From positions 1,092,501 to 1,147,500 of the forward strand of contig WPIO01000094.1 of the NCBI GenBank assembly GCA_009760855.2: a stretch of DNA of 55,000 bases, given 5' to 3'. Positions 1 through 11,924 of the stretch are shown in pieces. The notes below the pieces were generated by a model. It was not told the DNA's origin. It saw nothing but the letters and a program-made list of their open reading frames with translations, and did not search any database. Position numbers and translations under genes: made by a program. This DNA is from Cristatella mucedo. Lineage: Eukaryota > Bryozoa > Phylactolaemata > Cristatellidae. Each line of letters starts with the position of its first letter. Position 1 is the first letter of the stretch.

Positions 1-1378
1 AACCAGCGGCCAAATTGGTGTTAACATAAATAAAGCTAAGTCTGAGGAACAAACTCGTTCAGATCGTCGGCTTGTGTCAAGTAATAGCCATCAACCAGTG
101 TGGGCAGGTCGGATGGAGGAATGGGAATCAGCAGTGGCTAGCAATAAGCTCATGCAGACAGCATCAATGTCAATGATCTTCAGGCTTAGCGATTTGCAGA
201 CTACTATGGATACTGAAGCAGGAATAAGCTGCTGACTGAATCAAGTACACGTGTACTCAGACCTGTACGGATGCACAAGTTGACAGCTCACAACCATGGG
301 AGAACTTATGTCCAATTTTCAGGGTCATGCAGGCTTGACCAAGTATATTGCTTAATGTCACTCTATGATGCTCATATCGCTATGCATGAAGACAAGAGTC
401 TAGTTTGCAAGTCCAGAAAGCCAGAAAGGGCAAAGACTGGAGTGCTGAATGAAATGAAGGACATACATATGTATATGCATTGTCCACACGACAAGCTGGT
501 ATAAGAGGCTAATATACCCCTTCGTGAGGTTGATGAAGTTGCAAGAAAGCTTTTTGTAAGGTTTGAGAAAATAGATTCAGATAAACCATCTTTATTTCCA
601 GTCTCAGCAGAGGATGCATAGCAGATGATGGCACATCATGTTTACAATGTCACACTTTGAAAAGCTTTCAGTATATTAAGGCTAACAGCAGTTACAGTCA
701 TTGGGTGTAATTAACGATTGTACTTGCGGTGAGCATTGGCAGCTCAAGGGCTAAACGCAAGTATAAAGCACACTACAAGAGTTTAGCATGCTCTGAAGTC
801 CGGATATTAGTAAGCAGGGGTGTGCTGCAATCCTGCTATGCGCACACAGTACCTCGTTGAATTGAGCTGGCGAACACAGCTGCAGAGCTCAGGTGACCCA
901 AAAGAGGACTACTGTAAGAAAGCCACACTCTGTAGTTGCTTGCATTTCCAATCATCGGAAGAAGCGGGGACTCGTCACAGCTGTCCAACTCCACGGATCG
1001 AACGTCTCCTAAGCGATGTACACAACAGCTCTTAGCTGGGCAGTGTCTGCCATAATGCATAAACAAAGAGAGCCAAACACTAAAACTCGCTGAACAATGC
1101 TAGTGATGGTGCTGAGCAGACAGTGGGATCTGTAGCTGCTCAGGTCCCCGGTCGTTGTTGAACTGCCTGCTACGATAGCAGAACAAGCACGGCTCGTGTG
1201 GATGCCGATATAGATAGGGCACATTCATGCGGTATGTGGCCAGTGTAAATATGCATCTTGCCTGGGTAGCTCTTCTCGTCAACCTAGAGACACTACTTCG
1301 CCCAAATGTAAAGCACCGCAATTCTGATCATGCATTGATTTGCAACATTATTGGTACAGAAAAAGAGAAAAACAGAGA

Positions 1379-1379
<1 letters not shown>
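1..1379. other. No supported gene
   Basis: Only short open frames with no recognisable protein. On the minus strand around 1020-1140 there is a hydrophobic run (SIVQRVLVFGSLCLCIMA), but no splice sites or context support it as the missing receptor membrane segment. Confidence 0.5.
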
Positions 1380-1409
<30 letters not shown>

Positions 1410-1477
1410 TTCGCGTGTGTGAATCAAAGGAGAGAGAGAGAGAGAGAGAGACAGAGACACACACACACAGATAGAGG

Positions 1478-1512
<35 letters not shown>
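1380..1512. repeat. Composite microsatellite (GT)n-(AG)n-(AC)n-(AG)n
   Basis: Runs of GT, then AG, a short AC run, and AG again. The open frames across it, full of Cys-Val or Arg-Glu repeats, are artefacts of the repeat. Confidence 0.95.
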
Positions 1513-1515
<3 letters not shown>

Positions 1516-1714
1516 TAGCAGAGGTGAGCAAGCAATATATAAGCATGGGGAGGAAATCTTCGGAAAGCCGACGGGAGATTTTAATTTAATGCAATATTTG
1601 GTCTTGCCGACAATGAAAACTCACCAAGTAAAAATATTGATGCTATTCAGACCAGCAGTTACTATAGAGTAGAGCTCTCTGCATTCAAAATCTGTTACTG
1701 CCTAATATCACTAT

Positions 1715-2735
1715 AATTATTGTACTATTAATAATAGTAACAATGCATTTGATCAAGCGCCCTCACAGAACTCAACCTCTTTCTTGGCGCTTTAGAGATG
1801 CTGCAAAAGAAGCTCGATCGAATGGTTAGTTGTAGCATGCTCACTAAAAAACAGGAATACAATGGTTAGGGGTACCATGCACAGGGTGGTTAGTTGTTAG
1901 CATACAAGTGTGGTTAGTGGCAGCACACAACAACGTCTGCATGCATAAGCATATAAAGGATGTATCATAGGGACCCACTAAAAGCTGTCACAAATAGATG
2001 CATTTTTAGTGTATATTTAAATGTGGTCGAATCAGGAGATGTCGTGGTGCAGGTCGGGAGTGAGTGTGCTTTGGGAGCATACGAACTAAAGACACGGTCT
2101 CCAAATTATTTGACGTTTGTTCGAGGCATAGTTAAACATTTGATTCCGAAAAACAGGTCGTACGATGCAGAGTCAGCAGGGGAGTAGATGTGATAGGCAG
2201 ACTAAAGCCAAAGAATGAAGTGACCTAAAAGTGAGCGACGAAACCTTGAAGTCGATCCGTTGCTTGACTGGGAGCCGGTGCAAGTCGGCGAGAAGTGGTG
2301 AGAAGAAGGGACGACTGCGAGGCTAACGACAGACAAACCTAGCTGCAGAGTTTTGCACAGCTGTATGCACCTGAGAGCACAGGCCGGCAGGCCAGCCAGC
2401 CGAGTGCTACAGAAGTAAAGACTGGATGTCACAAATGCACGGACCAAGTTAGATGTTGTATCCCTGTCTAAACAAGCCCGAGTTTTAGCAATGTTGTGTA
2501 GCTGAAAGTAGGCAGGCTTGACAGTGGAGCTCATGTGTTCATCTAATGAAAGATCACTTTCGAAACTGAAAATTCAATTTTGCCTCGATTCAACAGGAGA
2601 TATTTTGTGGAGTATATTTTGAGCTTTAACCTTTACAATTTATGAATCACACTTATCTTGCCCATAACTAATAGGCTGGCTTTCATGTAATTCAATTTAG
2701 GAAAATTTTCTGCCATCCATGTGCGGATGTCATTA
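1715..2735 (-). mobile_element. Truncated LINE, family A (CR1/L2-like), with RT C-terminal fragment
   Basis: On the minus strand a broken frame (about 2534-2202) carries AYFQLHNIAKTRACLDRDT and LAGLPACALRC, matching the other family A copies here. This is followed by the shared 3' UTR and a tail ending in degenerate ATT triplets near 1715-1740. The 3' core AAGCGCC...GTTCTCTGAGGGCGC is recognisable in reverse. The copy is 5' truncated and has stops and frameshifts, so it cannot be active. Confidence 0.8.
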
Positions 2736-2739
2736 ATAC

Positions 2740-5700
2740 AGCAAGGGAGGTAAGAATTCAATGTGGTGGAAGGCTGGATGGGATCAAAGCAAAGGTGCAA
2801 CTAAACCTCTGCATCTATCTCCCTGTGTATAGGTAAAGAGCTTTCCGAAAAGATCATTTTCTGTCTGAAGTAATGGATAATTCCACGTGATGCGTATTCA
2901 CATACTGCTTACCATGATAATTATGGAGAGAAAGCCACATTGTCGCCGAAAGATTTCAGCATCCATTTTCATCTAGATTAACATCTAGAATAACCTTTTC
3001 ATCTAGATTATCTAGATTTTCAGAAATCAATAAAGTCATAGGTTCAAGACAGAGCAACGAAAAGCTGGAAATGAAAAGATTTTGCGAAAGATTTCTTCAA
3101 TTTTGAGATTTATACGACACATGTAAGTGCCGCCATACCACGGAAGTTGGCATGGAAATTCAGCATGCTAGGATTCGCAGGCATTGAAAGTGAGAGGGAC
3201 GCAATCACCATCCACAAAAGGATCGCTGAATACTCGGCCCATCTTACCTAGAGCCAATGGTGGTCCGTTATGGAAAGTCTTGCTATTTTTAGTTCACTGC
3301 CACATCAGCAGTCCATTTGATCTTTTGAAGCACTTACTGATGCAGACTATACATAGGGTACAGGCATGCTTATGTTAATAGATTTAGAGTACCAAAACTC
3401 TACCCAAGCAAAACATTGACATTTGCCTACTAACAATTCCGGTAACTTTTCTGCTTGAATTTTGGCTTTGGTAGCCGAAATATAGTAGGTAGGAAGACCT
3501 GAGCGATTCATCCTTCTTTCGGTTGAATGGTCATTACCAACCCAACTGGCCAAACTTAGGTCCACCAGGAATGAGCTAAGCCTCTGAGCTTTTAAAAAAA
3601 TGCAACACACTGCTGAAGTATGGGCAAGCTGCGGTTTGCAGTGCTTTAAATAGTCTATAGTGGGCGGCCTGATCAAAACGCCATTCATTAGTGAACAGCT
3701 GTAAAGCTGAAATGAGCTACCTAGATAGGGCTAGCTGTTTACACTAAAGCAGCACCATCTGCCAAAAAACTGCAGCAGAGGTTCATTTCGATATCAAGGC
3801 CTTCTTCACATAGCAAGCACTCTGAGCAAATTACTGCATGAAGTATATTTTTGCTGCAAGCTTTCAAACTTTAGTAAGTGCAACAATGAAGTCACGTAAA
3901 TAACGATTAGTTCAGTATGCTCCAAACAAGCATGTTTTCAGACTGCTGGTTCAGCTGCTGTGGCTTTGCACAAAAACCGGATGGAACAATCTCATCCACC
4001 GAGTCTCGGCTACTGTTTATTATGCTAATTAAATTCCCATGCACTCCTGACATGTGTGCTTTATCGCCGAACTAAGCTGCATCAGAAATGGACAGGCCTG
4101 ATCTTTATCTGAGAGAGACTTGTCGGTGACGAAGCGCCTCTTTTGGGAAAGCACACATCCACCGACAGTCGTGGAGCGAGACAGGTGCTAATTCGACACG
4201 AGATTCTTGAGATCAGCTACTACGGATACTGCGTGGCACCATGAAGAGCAGCATTCGATGGAAGCAGTTGTGTATTACTTCAGAAACAATGGATTTCCGT
4301 ACATGAACAGACCGATGCAATGCCCAGAGCTGGCCAAAATTATAACCGTTCGCCTTCCCTGATTTGAGTAATTGTACATGTTGCTATTGCAAGCTGTCCT
4401 ACTACCTGTTGAAAGAGGCCACAGTACCAGCAGCAAGTAGCTGCAGCTATGACGTTATTCCTGGAAGCAGCATACAAACCTCCTGGTACTCGACAGCTAA
4501 AGGCCAATTATCGAATGAGGAGGTCATTGATCCAGAAGGAGCAATGTGAGGCAGGCAGATGGCAGCACACGCTCAATCCAAGGTCGACCATTTCAGATCT
4601 CGTGTGAAAAAGAACTCCGGTGATCCATCAATAAGAAGTTGCAAAAAACCATGGTGTACTGCTGTCTTATCTGAGAAACACCGTCAGTTTTTCGGCATGG
4701 TCTATAAACAGTAGGCCAAATTCAAAGGCCCAGCACCTAGTACAGACTTTTTTGTCCAGCAGTTACCCTTCTGATGCAGTGCCGGTTGGTATCCAAGGCC
4801 AAGTAATGTTCAATATGATTTTGATGACGGCAGCATGACTTGGCTGCTCGGGCAACTTGACCGAGTCCTGAGTTAATTGCCCAAACTTGTATCATGTAGA
4901 GCCCACATTTTTGTGTGGATACTTGCATAGTTAATGCCACTACTCATTTGTACACTGCATGCTATTCGTTCTGGAAGCTAGTGCGACATGAAATACAGCC
5001 ATTTAGAGATGAAGTACTACTGCTCTTCTGACACAAGTCGATTACTGACCTTCATTGCATTAATTAAGTAGCAGCTGAAGGCGCTTCTCCTGTAAAGCTG
5101 TGAGCTTTTTCTTCACCCCACATTTCACCTTCACCTTCACCATTGAGTATTTTTCTCTCTGCAGCTCCTACATGCATGGTTCATGGATTCGCGATATTCC
5201 ATCTCGACCAGTGTAACTTGCTGCTTGACTGTGCAATCAGACACAGCTACTGTTGCTTGCCGTTGGCAGCTAAGTTGTTTGTCGTGGGCGTCGCAGCTGC
5301 CACTTTTTGCCATCAGGGTTTAAATCAAGCAACGTATTGATTTCGAGATTGCGTCACACAATTTTACATATATTTGTTCTCTGGCTCTAGTCAACCAATC
5401 GTATCATCCAGACCAGGCTAGCATTGTACCACCCTCTCTCCTGGCTCAAATTATTTAGCAATGTCTCGAAAAAACCTCATATCCTTGGATACCATGTCCT
5501 TAGTTTATATGGTCCAAAATCCTAAAACTACGAAATTGAACATTTAGTGTCTGAAGTCAAGTAAAAGAAGTGTTTGGTAGTATAGCACCTCCCAGTGAGC
5601 TTGGTCTTTTTGTTTTACTAAAGTATAAGCTTTTGCGCACCTGTATACGATTCAATGCATGCTATTAGCCAGAGGGCTGCGACTGGCCAACGGCTGTTAG

Positions 5701-5830
5701 CACTATCCTGTGTGCTTTTGCATGCTTGCCTAAGCACGAAACCTTGCTTGTCATTAAATATTGTTTTCTGCTTCTCTTGGACCCAATCGGAATTGAGATT
5801 CAGTTCACTTAGGGGGCTGTGTGAGAAGGC
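2740..5830. other. Long stretch without a supported gene
   Basis: No repeat family or gene is clear. Minus-strand exon-like pieces exist near 3620-3420 and 4950-4780. The latter contains GLYMIQVWAINSGLGQ, which resembles the last strands of an FN3 module, but its acceptors are all phase 1 and do not fit a second-half exon. The receptor membrane-spanning and tail exons would be expected here or beyond the left edge; none could be shown. Confidence 0.4.
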
Positions 5831-5834
5831 TTAC

Positions 5835-6244
5835 TAATGATAATAGTAGTAATAATGATGCACTTGATAAAGCGCCCTTAGACAACTTAAATCTCTTTCT
5901 AGGCTCTTTATATTTGCTGCAAAGTGAAATACAATTGAAAGGTAAGTAAAATCATGCTTGAAAAACAAACAAATGAATAATATGGTTAGGGGTGACAAGC
6001 ACAGGGTCAGCATGCAAATGTGGTTAGTGGCAGCATGCACAGTGTCAGCACGCATAAGCACATGAAGGACGAATCACAGTGACCCACTAAATGCTGTCCT
6101 AAATAGGTGTGTTTTTAAGTTCCTTTTAAATGTGGTCAGGTCAGGGGATGTTCTGACGCAGGTCGGGAGGGAGTTCCAGGCTTTGGGAGCATATGAACTA
6201 AATGCACGGTCTCCAAAGGATTTAAGGTTTGTAGGAGGTATTTG
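5835..6244 (-). mobile_element. Truncated LINE, family A
   Basis: Reading the minus strand: SFGDRAFSSYAPKAWNSLPT, then CVRTSPDLTTFKRNLKTHLF, then the family 3' UTR and a TAATGATAATAG-type triplet tail. This is the extreme C-terminus of the LINE ORF2 protein (after the RT domain) plus UTR. Confidence 0.85.
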
Positions 6245-6298
6245 TACTAGTATTATTATGGGTTCCCTCGGGGCATGTCTGGCCGTATCTCCACATCC

Positions 6299-6440
6299 AT
6301 AATAATAATAATAATAACAATAATAATAACAATGCACTTGATAATGCGCCCTCAGAGAACCTAATCTCTTTCTAGGCGCTTTACATTAGCTGCAAAGTGA
6401 AATGCAATTGAATGGTAAGTAAAATCATGCTTGAAATCCA
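6299..6440 (-). mobile_element. LINE family A 3' tail fragment
   Basis: (AAT)n followed by the family core (in reverse GCGCCCTCAGAGAAC) and part of the 3' UTR; no coding part remains. Confidence 0.8.
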
Positions 6441-6495
6441 TGAGTGCCGGCTCTCCACATCCATGAATGCCGGCTCTCCACATCCATGCATCTCT
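6437..6495. repeat. Short tandem repeat, about 23-bp unit
   Basis: The unit containing TCCATGAGTGCCGGCTCTCC is repeated about two and a half times, next to the LINE tail; part of the unit (CTCCACATCCAT) also occurs at 6285-6300. Confidence 0.7.
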
Positions 6496-7000
6496 CTATA
6501 AGAATACTCTCCCTGGAAAGAAAAGCATCTGATTGGAGGCCATTCGTAGCGAGATGTTCTACTGTAACGTTAAGTGACGAACTATAACTTCCAGCTTTCA
6601 GAGCTAGGCTCGATCAAAGTCAAGGTGAATGAATATATCTTTTGACCGAGTTCGTGTGCTCCAGCCTTGCGGCAAACGTGAATCACTTCAATAGAGGATG
6701 CAGTCATCTCATGGGGCTATACGAATTAAATTTATTTAATTTTTTTTTATGTTTAAAGCATTACAATAGTGACTTGAGAAGAAAATGAGACGCATCCATG
6801 GTAATTTTTTTTCGTATATTGAGCAAATAGAAGACGAATAATAAGCAGACGCCCTCACGATAGGCAGGGAGGCCTCAGAGTAGTCTACCCACCTTCTGTT
6901 ACGCTGCAGCTTATCTAACACGCAGACGGCCTTGGTTGCAAGGGTTTCTCTGGTGGGTACCAGTTCTTGCAACGCTGCGGAAGGCCGCGGCAAAGACCAA

Positions 7001-7047
7001 GACACACACACACACACACACACACGCACGCTCACACACACTCACAC
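7001..7047. repeat. (CA)n microsatellite
   Basis: Perfect then interrupted CA repeat. Overlapping open frames in both directions are artefacts. Confidence 0.95.
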
Positions 7048-7777
7048 AGATGCCATGCACAAAAAAATTGGCGAGTGAGAGTGTTGTATAGTGCACTTAA
7101 AGTCTTCGCGGCTTTCGATAGGGGTGAGATAATTGCCAGAAGTGTGAGAGTGCCGAAAGCTACAACGCAAGAGATTGCAAAGCTTGTTCAAGGTATGAAT
7201 GTAAATAGCTCAGATGCTAATAAGAAGAGCAAACAGCTAGAAATCTGCCCGGTATCATTTGCTCAACCAAAGCACGATTTTCATCAAACTCAGCAAAAAA
7301 GATAGTGACAAAATGGCCCAAGAGCAGCACATTGCTGCTACTTCAAAACGATGTGGTATAGGCTGAGTTCAATTTTTTTCTTTTTTTCTCCTGTACCAAT
7401 TTTGGTAAGTTATGAAGGAACTGTAAGATTAGTGTTCATCCGGGCCGACACATCAGCCAGGTCAGCAGCCATTTGGGTCTGCAAGCACAGGCAGATTGGT
7501 AGTTATCCTTGATTCTTCGGACTAGTCGAACTTGTTTGTCATTTGAAGCTGTTTGGTAAATGGCTAAAGTTTTTGGTGGATATGCATTTGGTGTTTGATT
7601 AATTCAAGGGCACCTTGTAGCTCGCTGGCCTTAATCGGAAGCATAAACAAAGTATATTATGCATAGATTTTAAAGTTATAGAGTTAGCAGTTCGCTGAGT
7701 CCAAGGGGTCAGTCTTTTAAAGCAGGCATTAAGAGGTCTACATGAATGTGCTTGACAGTAGGGGGAGGGGAGCATAT

Positions 7778-7850
7778 AGGGCACGGAGGGGGTAGAGGAT
7801 GAGGTGGTATCCAGTGCACGGAGGGGTAGAGGATGAGTGGCAGCCAGTGC
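7778..7850. repeat. Tandem duplication, about 34-bp unit
   Basis: GCACGGAGGGGGTAGAGGAT and its downstream context are repeated twice with small changes, just downstream of the tentative D5b exon on the minus strand. Confidence 0.6.
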
Positions 7851-7863
7851 AGTATCCTGGCAC

Positions 7864-7972
7864 GAGCTGCTGCTGCTGCTACAGCTGGTAAACGGGCCAT
7901 GCCAGTAGCAAGGGTCGAATGAATTACAGCTGAGGTATTCAAAGACTCCACTGTCGTTAAGTTATCGCTCTG
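7864..7972 (-). CDS. Tentative exon: FN3 D5 second half
   Basis: The acceptor CAATCAGCCTGCAG enters in phase 0, the only phase without an early stop. The frame reads QSDNLTTVESLNTSAVIHST, then LATGMARLPAVAAAAARA. The length and hydrophobic spacing resemble D4 second half, but there is no clear FN3 signature. The possible donor (C|GTGCCA) is poor, although it would give the expected phase 1. Treat this as a guess from position and phase; the Ala run is encoded by a GCA/GCT microsatellite. Confidence 0.22.
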
Positions 7973-8412
7973 CTGCAGGCTGATTGCAATCAGAGCAGTC
8001 ATCCAGTCATTGCAATGAGAGCCCTGTCCCCCCCTGGTGGGCAGGTGAGGAGGCCTGCTGGCTGGTCGTGAGGCTGCCTCGTGCACCGGGAAGCTGCTAC
8101 AGCTGACAGCAGCTGCAGTTTCAGTTATGTCTATGCCCCTTTGATCACGGCAGCACGTGCTGGTGTGCCTATGAAAACTGCCACTGCAAATCCACAAGCC
8201 ATCCTTTAAAGCCGGTTACAGTGACTGCTTTCGAAGGACCCGAAGACCGAGCATGCAGAATCCTGTAGGTCACTTGAAGGGTACAGACAGAACATAAGGA
8301 GTACACACTAATATGCAGTCGTTTGTTAATAGAACAGCAATACTTTCGGCTAGGCGCAGTGCTCATAGAAGGATTTGAGGGAGTGAGCTGGCTCTGTGCC
8401 AAATGACGATAT

Positions 8413-9025
8413 ACCACGCCCACTCCCACGCCCACTCCCACGCCCACGCCCACTCCCACGCCCACGCCCACTCCCACGCCCACTCCCACGCCCACTCCCA
8501 CGCCCACTCCCACGCCCACTCCCACGCCCACTCCCACGCCCACTCCCACGCCCACTCCCACTCCCACTCCCACTCCCACTGCCACGCCCACTGCCACGCC
8601 CACTGCCACGCCCACTCCCACGCCCACTCCCACGACCGCTCCCACGCCCACGACCACACCCACTGCCACCCCCCGACCACACCCACGACCACACCCACGA
8701 CCACACCCACGACCACACCCACTACCACGCCCGCACCAACTGCCACGCCCACTGTCACGCCCAATGTCACGCCCACTACCACACCCACTACCACACCCAC
8801 TGCCACACCCACTGCAACTGCCATACACTGCCACGCCCACTCCCCACCCCCACTGCCACACCCACGCACACTGTCACGCCCACTCCCACGCCCACTGCCA
8901 CACCCACACCCACTGCCACGCCCACTGCCACACCCACTACCACGCCCACTCCCACTCCCACACCAATTGCCACGCCCACTCTCACGCCCACTCTCATGCC
9001 CACGCCCACTCCTACTGCCAGATAG
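8413..9025. repeat. Hexamer array (CCCACT/CCCACG)n, about 610 bp
   Basis: About one hundred 6-bp units, mostly CCCACG and CCCACT (with GCCACG and ACCACA variants). On the minus strand, the sense strand of the receptor gene, it reads (GTGGGM)n, giving a GGG run every six bases. All long open frames here (His-Ala, Pro-Leu-Pro-Arg or Gly-Val repeats) are products of the array and have no support as genes. Confidence 0.95.
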
Positions 9026-9154
9026 CATTCATATAAGAAACACACAACGATGACAAAGTCCAGCAGGCTTTGTTCTACCTTGGCAGCAGCTAGATATGTC
9101 AAGACCCTTTGCTGCTTCTGTCCGTGTCCGGGTGAAGGCTGTGCACTCGATCAC

Positions 9155-9300
9155 TGCTTTGTCTGGAGCCGCCTCGCAGTAGCTCAGCAGCAGCTGGTCT
9201 TCGGGTGCAATCGCGTCCGAGCAGTGTGCTCTCCTAATCTTCACGTGCAAGCCTGCATTGTCCACCACGGCCACTTCCGGCTCTCCAAGCAAGCTCGGAC
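9155..9300 (-). CDS. Cytokine receptor-like gene, exon: FN3 D5 first half (3' end uncertain)
   Basis: The acceptor CCTGGCGCTGCATCGCAG enters in phase 1, as D4 requires. The product reads GPSLLGEPEVAVVDNAGLHV, then KIRRAHC, then QLLLSYCEAAPDKA. L-L-L-S-Y-C aligns with T-V-A-W-C in D4, so the two modules look related. A phase-0 donor (GCA|GTGATC, weak) at 9155 would match the D3 and D4 pattern. A better-looking donor, CAAG|GTAGAA after 9079, leaves in phase 1, and another lies after 9106. The 3' boundary therefore needs transcript data. A G-rich hexamer array begins about 130 bp downstream. Confidence 0.6.
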
Positions 9301-9605
9301 CTGCGATGCAGCGCCAGGCGGAGAAAAATGTGAGGGTAGCAGCATGGCAGCAGCAGCCGGGAGCCAATCGCCTGCATGTGGCTCGACGACACTCGATTGG
9401 CAGCCGTGGCATGAGAGCCGCTGGGAAATCTGGCACTAAGCAGCGCGGCATTCGACTCACTGCCGGCATGTGCCAATGCATACATCAGCCGGTTGGAGGC
9501 ACTGTACATGCATGAATAACAAAAGATGGGTAGCGACTCTAACCTGTCCATGCAGCATTTCGGATTTTACCGATGATGTATGAACATTATACTGTTTTCT
9601 TTGGT

Positions 9606-9685
9606 AATAATAATAATAATAATAATAATTCACTTGATAAAGTGCCTTCAGAGAACTTAATCTGTCTCTAGGTGCTTAAATGGTA
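9606..9685 (-). mobile_element. LINE family A 3' tail fragment
   Basis: (AAT)n tail plus the reversed family core (TTCACTTGATAAAGTGCC...), truncated after about 80 bp. It lies in the large receptor intron between D4 and D5. Confidence 0.75.
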
Positions 9686-9990
9686 AATTATTAAATGGTA
9701 AATTTAACCTGCCTAGTATCTTTTGAGAGCTCCTTACTTCCATGGCTGAATATTAGCAGCAGAAACTATATTGCTAACCCTCAGGGTTCGTCCTACGAGA
9801 CCAAGCACTGCTTCAACTCTTAGTGTATACAACCGATACGAAGCCCCTTGAAGGATTCTGTAAGTAAAGGAATCTACTTAGGAGTTGTGCAAAGCTCAAG
9901 ATCAGGCTCATTTAAAAAATCACTTAGACTCTCAAAATGTCCTGCTTAAAACGGTAGGTCGAAAGTCATACAGTCCGTGTTTTTAGCAGA

Positions 9991-10260
9991 TTAATAATAA
10001 TATATTTGAATAGTGCCTTAAAAGAACTAATAATAATAATAATAATAATTCACTTGATAAAGCGCCCTCAGAGAACTCAATCTCTCTCTAGGCGCTTTAC
10101 ATTTGCTGTAAAGTGAAATGCAATTGAACTGAATCTCTTTTTAGGCACTTTGTAGATGCTATGTAGAAAGCATTACCGAATGATTGTTGGTAAAATCTGG
10201 AAGCAGCAGGCATAGCGTAAGTAAGTATATGCACACGAAAAGCAAATCACAACGACCCAA
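9991..10260 (-). mobile_element. Two abutting LINE family A 3' ends
   Basis: A degraded tail (9991-10029) is directly followed by a second, well-preserved tail starting with (TAA)n at 10030, showing insertion of one copy into or beside another. No coding part remains. Confidence 0.7.
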
Positions 10261-10747
10261 CAAACGCTGGGGCTTCGTGATTCTTTCTCCAGCTAGGATT
10301 CGAACCCTTTGAGTCAGGAGACAGGCATAAGCCGTGGCTTTATGACAACTGCCAATTGTGCCTGAAGCAGGTGCCGGAGGGGCGATAATTGGATTGCCAA
10401 CTCATCAGTTTCAATTAAAAAGAAAGTTGGGTTCAATTTTATTTATATCAATTTGTTGAACCTACTATGTTGTACTTGTAATGGTAGCACTAGAGAAGCA
10501 GCCACTTCAAGGTTTTCTTTTGGCCGAAGGGTAGCTGCTGGTTTAGCAGCAATCAGTTTTCCTGAAATTTCAAGGAGAAACCTACAAAATATGTCACACA
10601 ATCAAATTTTGCGGTATATTTGAAAGACACTTAGTTTAGAAGTGGGAGCTAAAGCTCTTACGACTTCTGCATTAGAAAAAATCATTATGCTAACCCTGTC
10701 GAATCTGAATGCAAACCGGAAGCAACATATCTGCAAATAACACATTT

Positions 10748-11045
10748 ATAATGATAGTACATTTGATATTGCACCCCCAGATAACTAAATCTCTTTCTAG
10801 GCACCTCACATTTGCTGCAAAGGAAACACGATCGAATGGTTAGTGTTAGCATGTTCAATAAAAAACAGGGAAAGCATGGTTAGGGGTGACATGCACGAGG
10901 CCAGCTTGCAAATATAGTTAGTGGCAGCATGCACAGTGTCAACATGCAGAAGGCCATAAGGGCGAGTCACAGAGACTAACTACATGCTGTGATAAATACG
11001 TGCGTTTAAGTTTCTTTTTAAATGTGGTCAAGTCAGATGTCGCGA
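10748..11045 (-). mobile_element. LINE family A 3' UTR fragment
   Basis: Reversed family core (ACTAAATCTCTTTCTAGGCA) and UTR up to the GTGGTCAAGTCAG segment that ends the protein in longer copies. Confidence 0.75.
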
Positions 11046-11570
11046 CTCTATCTCCATCATTTTCAGCTTGCATCTTAACATGTTGAACCTGACTAGATCT
11101 AGGTACACGTGTAAAGCATGTTGAAATGCATCCTTTACTGTTTAAAAAGCTTCCTTTTCAGTATAGCTTTGTAACCTTGAAAGTTCCATAGATCGGCCAA
11201 ACTTCACGTATCAGAGTGAAATTTAAAATGTAAGTTAAGTTTTGCTTGCATACCTTGGGCTAGTACTATTTTTGATTCCAGGTGGATACATTTTCCTCTA
11301 TATGCAGTTAAACGTCTTGGAGCTTTATTTTCTGCAATCATGGACATGCCTACCTACAAAAGCAAAAGCAAAAAGCAAAAAGTAAAAGTAAAGCCTACTC
11401 GACGGAGATCTGACGGCTCACAGGCTTTTTGCCTGACAACGTTGCCTCAAGTGTGCTCACCCGTTTTTTTTGCTGTCTTGACCAAGGGCAAAAGCATGGG
11501 CACCAGATTTTGAGGAAACTGCCACGAGCTACTGCTAGAACACTTCAGGTGCCCTACTCCATACCAAGTG

Positions 11571-11572
11571 CG

Positions 11573-11612
<40 letters not shown>

Positions 11613-11625
11613 CGCGCACATACCC
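11571..11625. repeat. (CG)n-(CA)n microsatellite
   Basis: A short CGCGCG run followed by CA repeats. Confidence 0.95.
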
Positions 11626-11924
11626 ACGACCCAGGCTTTCTGTATCGTAACAGCATCATGTCTGGTGATCAGCACGTTAAAGTCAAAGCAGCACCTTGAA
11701 GAACCACTCATGGACAAGGTCAGGGGTCAGCTTAAGTATGCAGATACACTACCCAGTAAGGGGTAGCTGGATCCAGCTCCACTCGGATGTCCTTTCTTTA
11801 AAGTGCACTCTCTAATCTGCATCCTTAGTCACCTATGAATTATGGAACCTTGAAACACTTGAAATCAATGCTGTCCAAGGAGGAGTATCTGCTTCGCCTC
11901 CTCTACTCAATCCCCCGTTCGACC

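Noticed and set aside
8413-9025. CRISPR or telomeric array
   Set aside because: Units are contiguous with no spacers, and the hexamer is not a known telomere repeat; the host is a eukaryote.
8396-9102. Long open frames of His-Ala, Pro-Leu-Pro-Arg or Gly-Val repeats (up to 230 codons)
   Set aside because: They exist in several frames on both strands because the 6-bp array has no stop codon in most frames.
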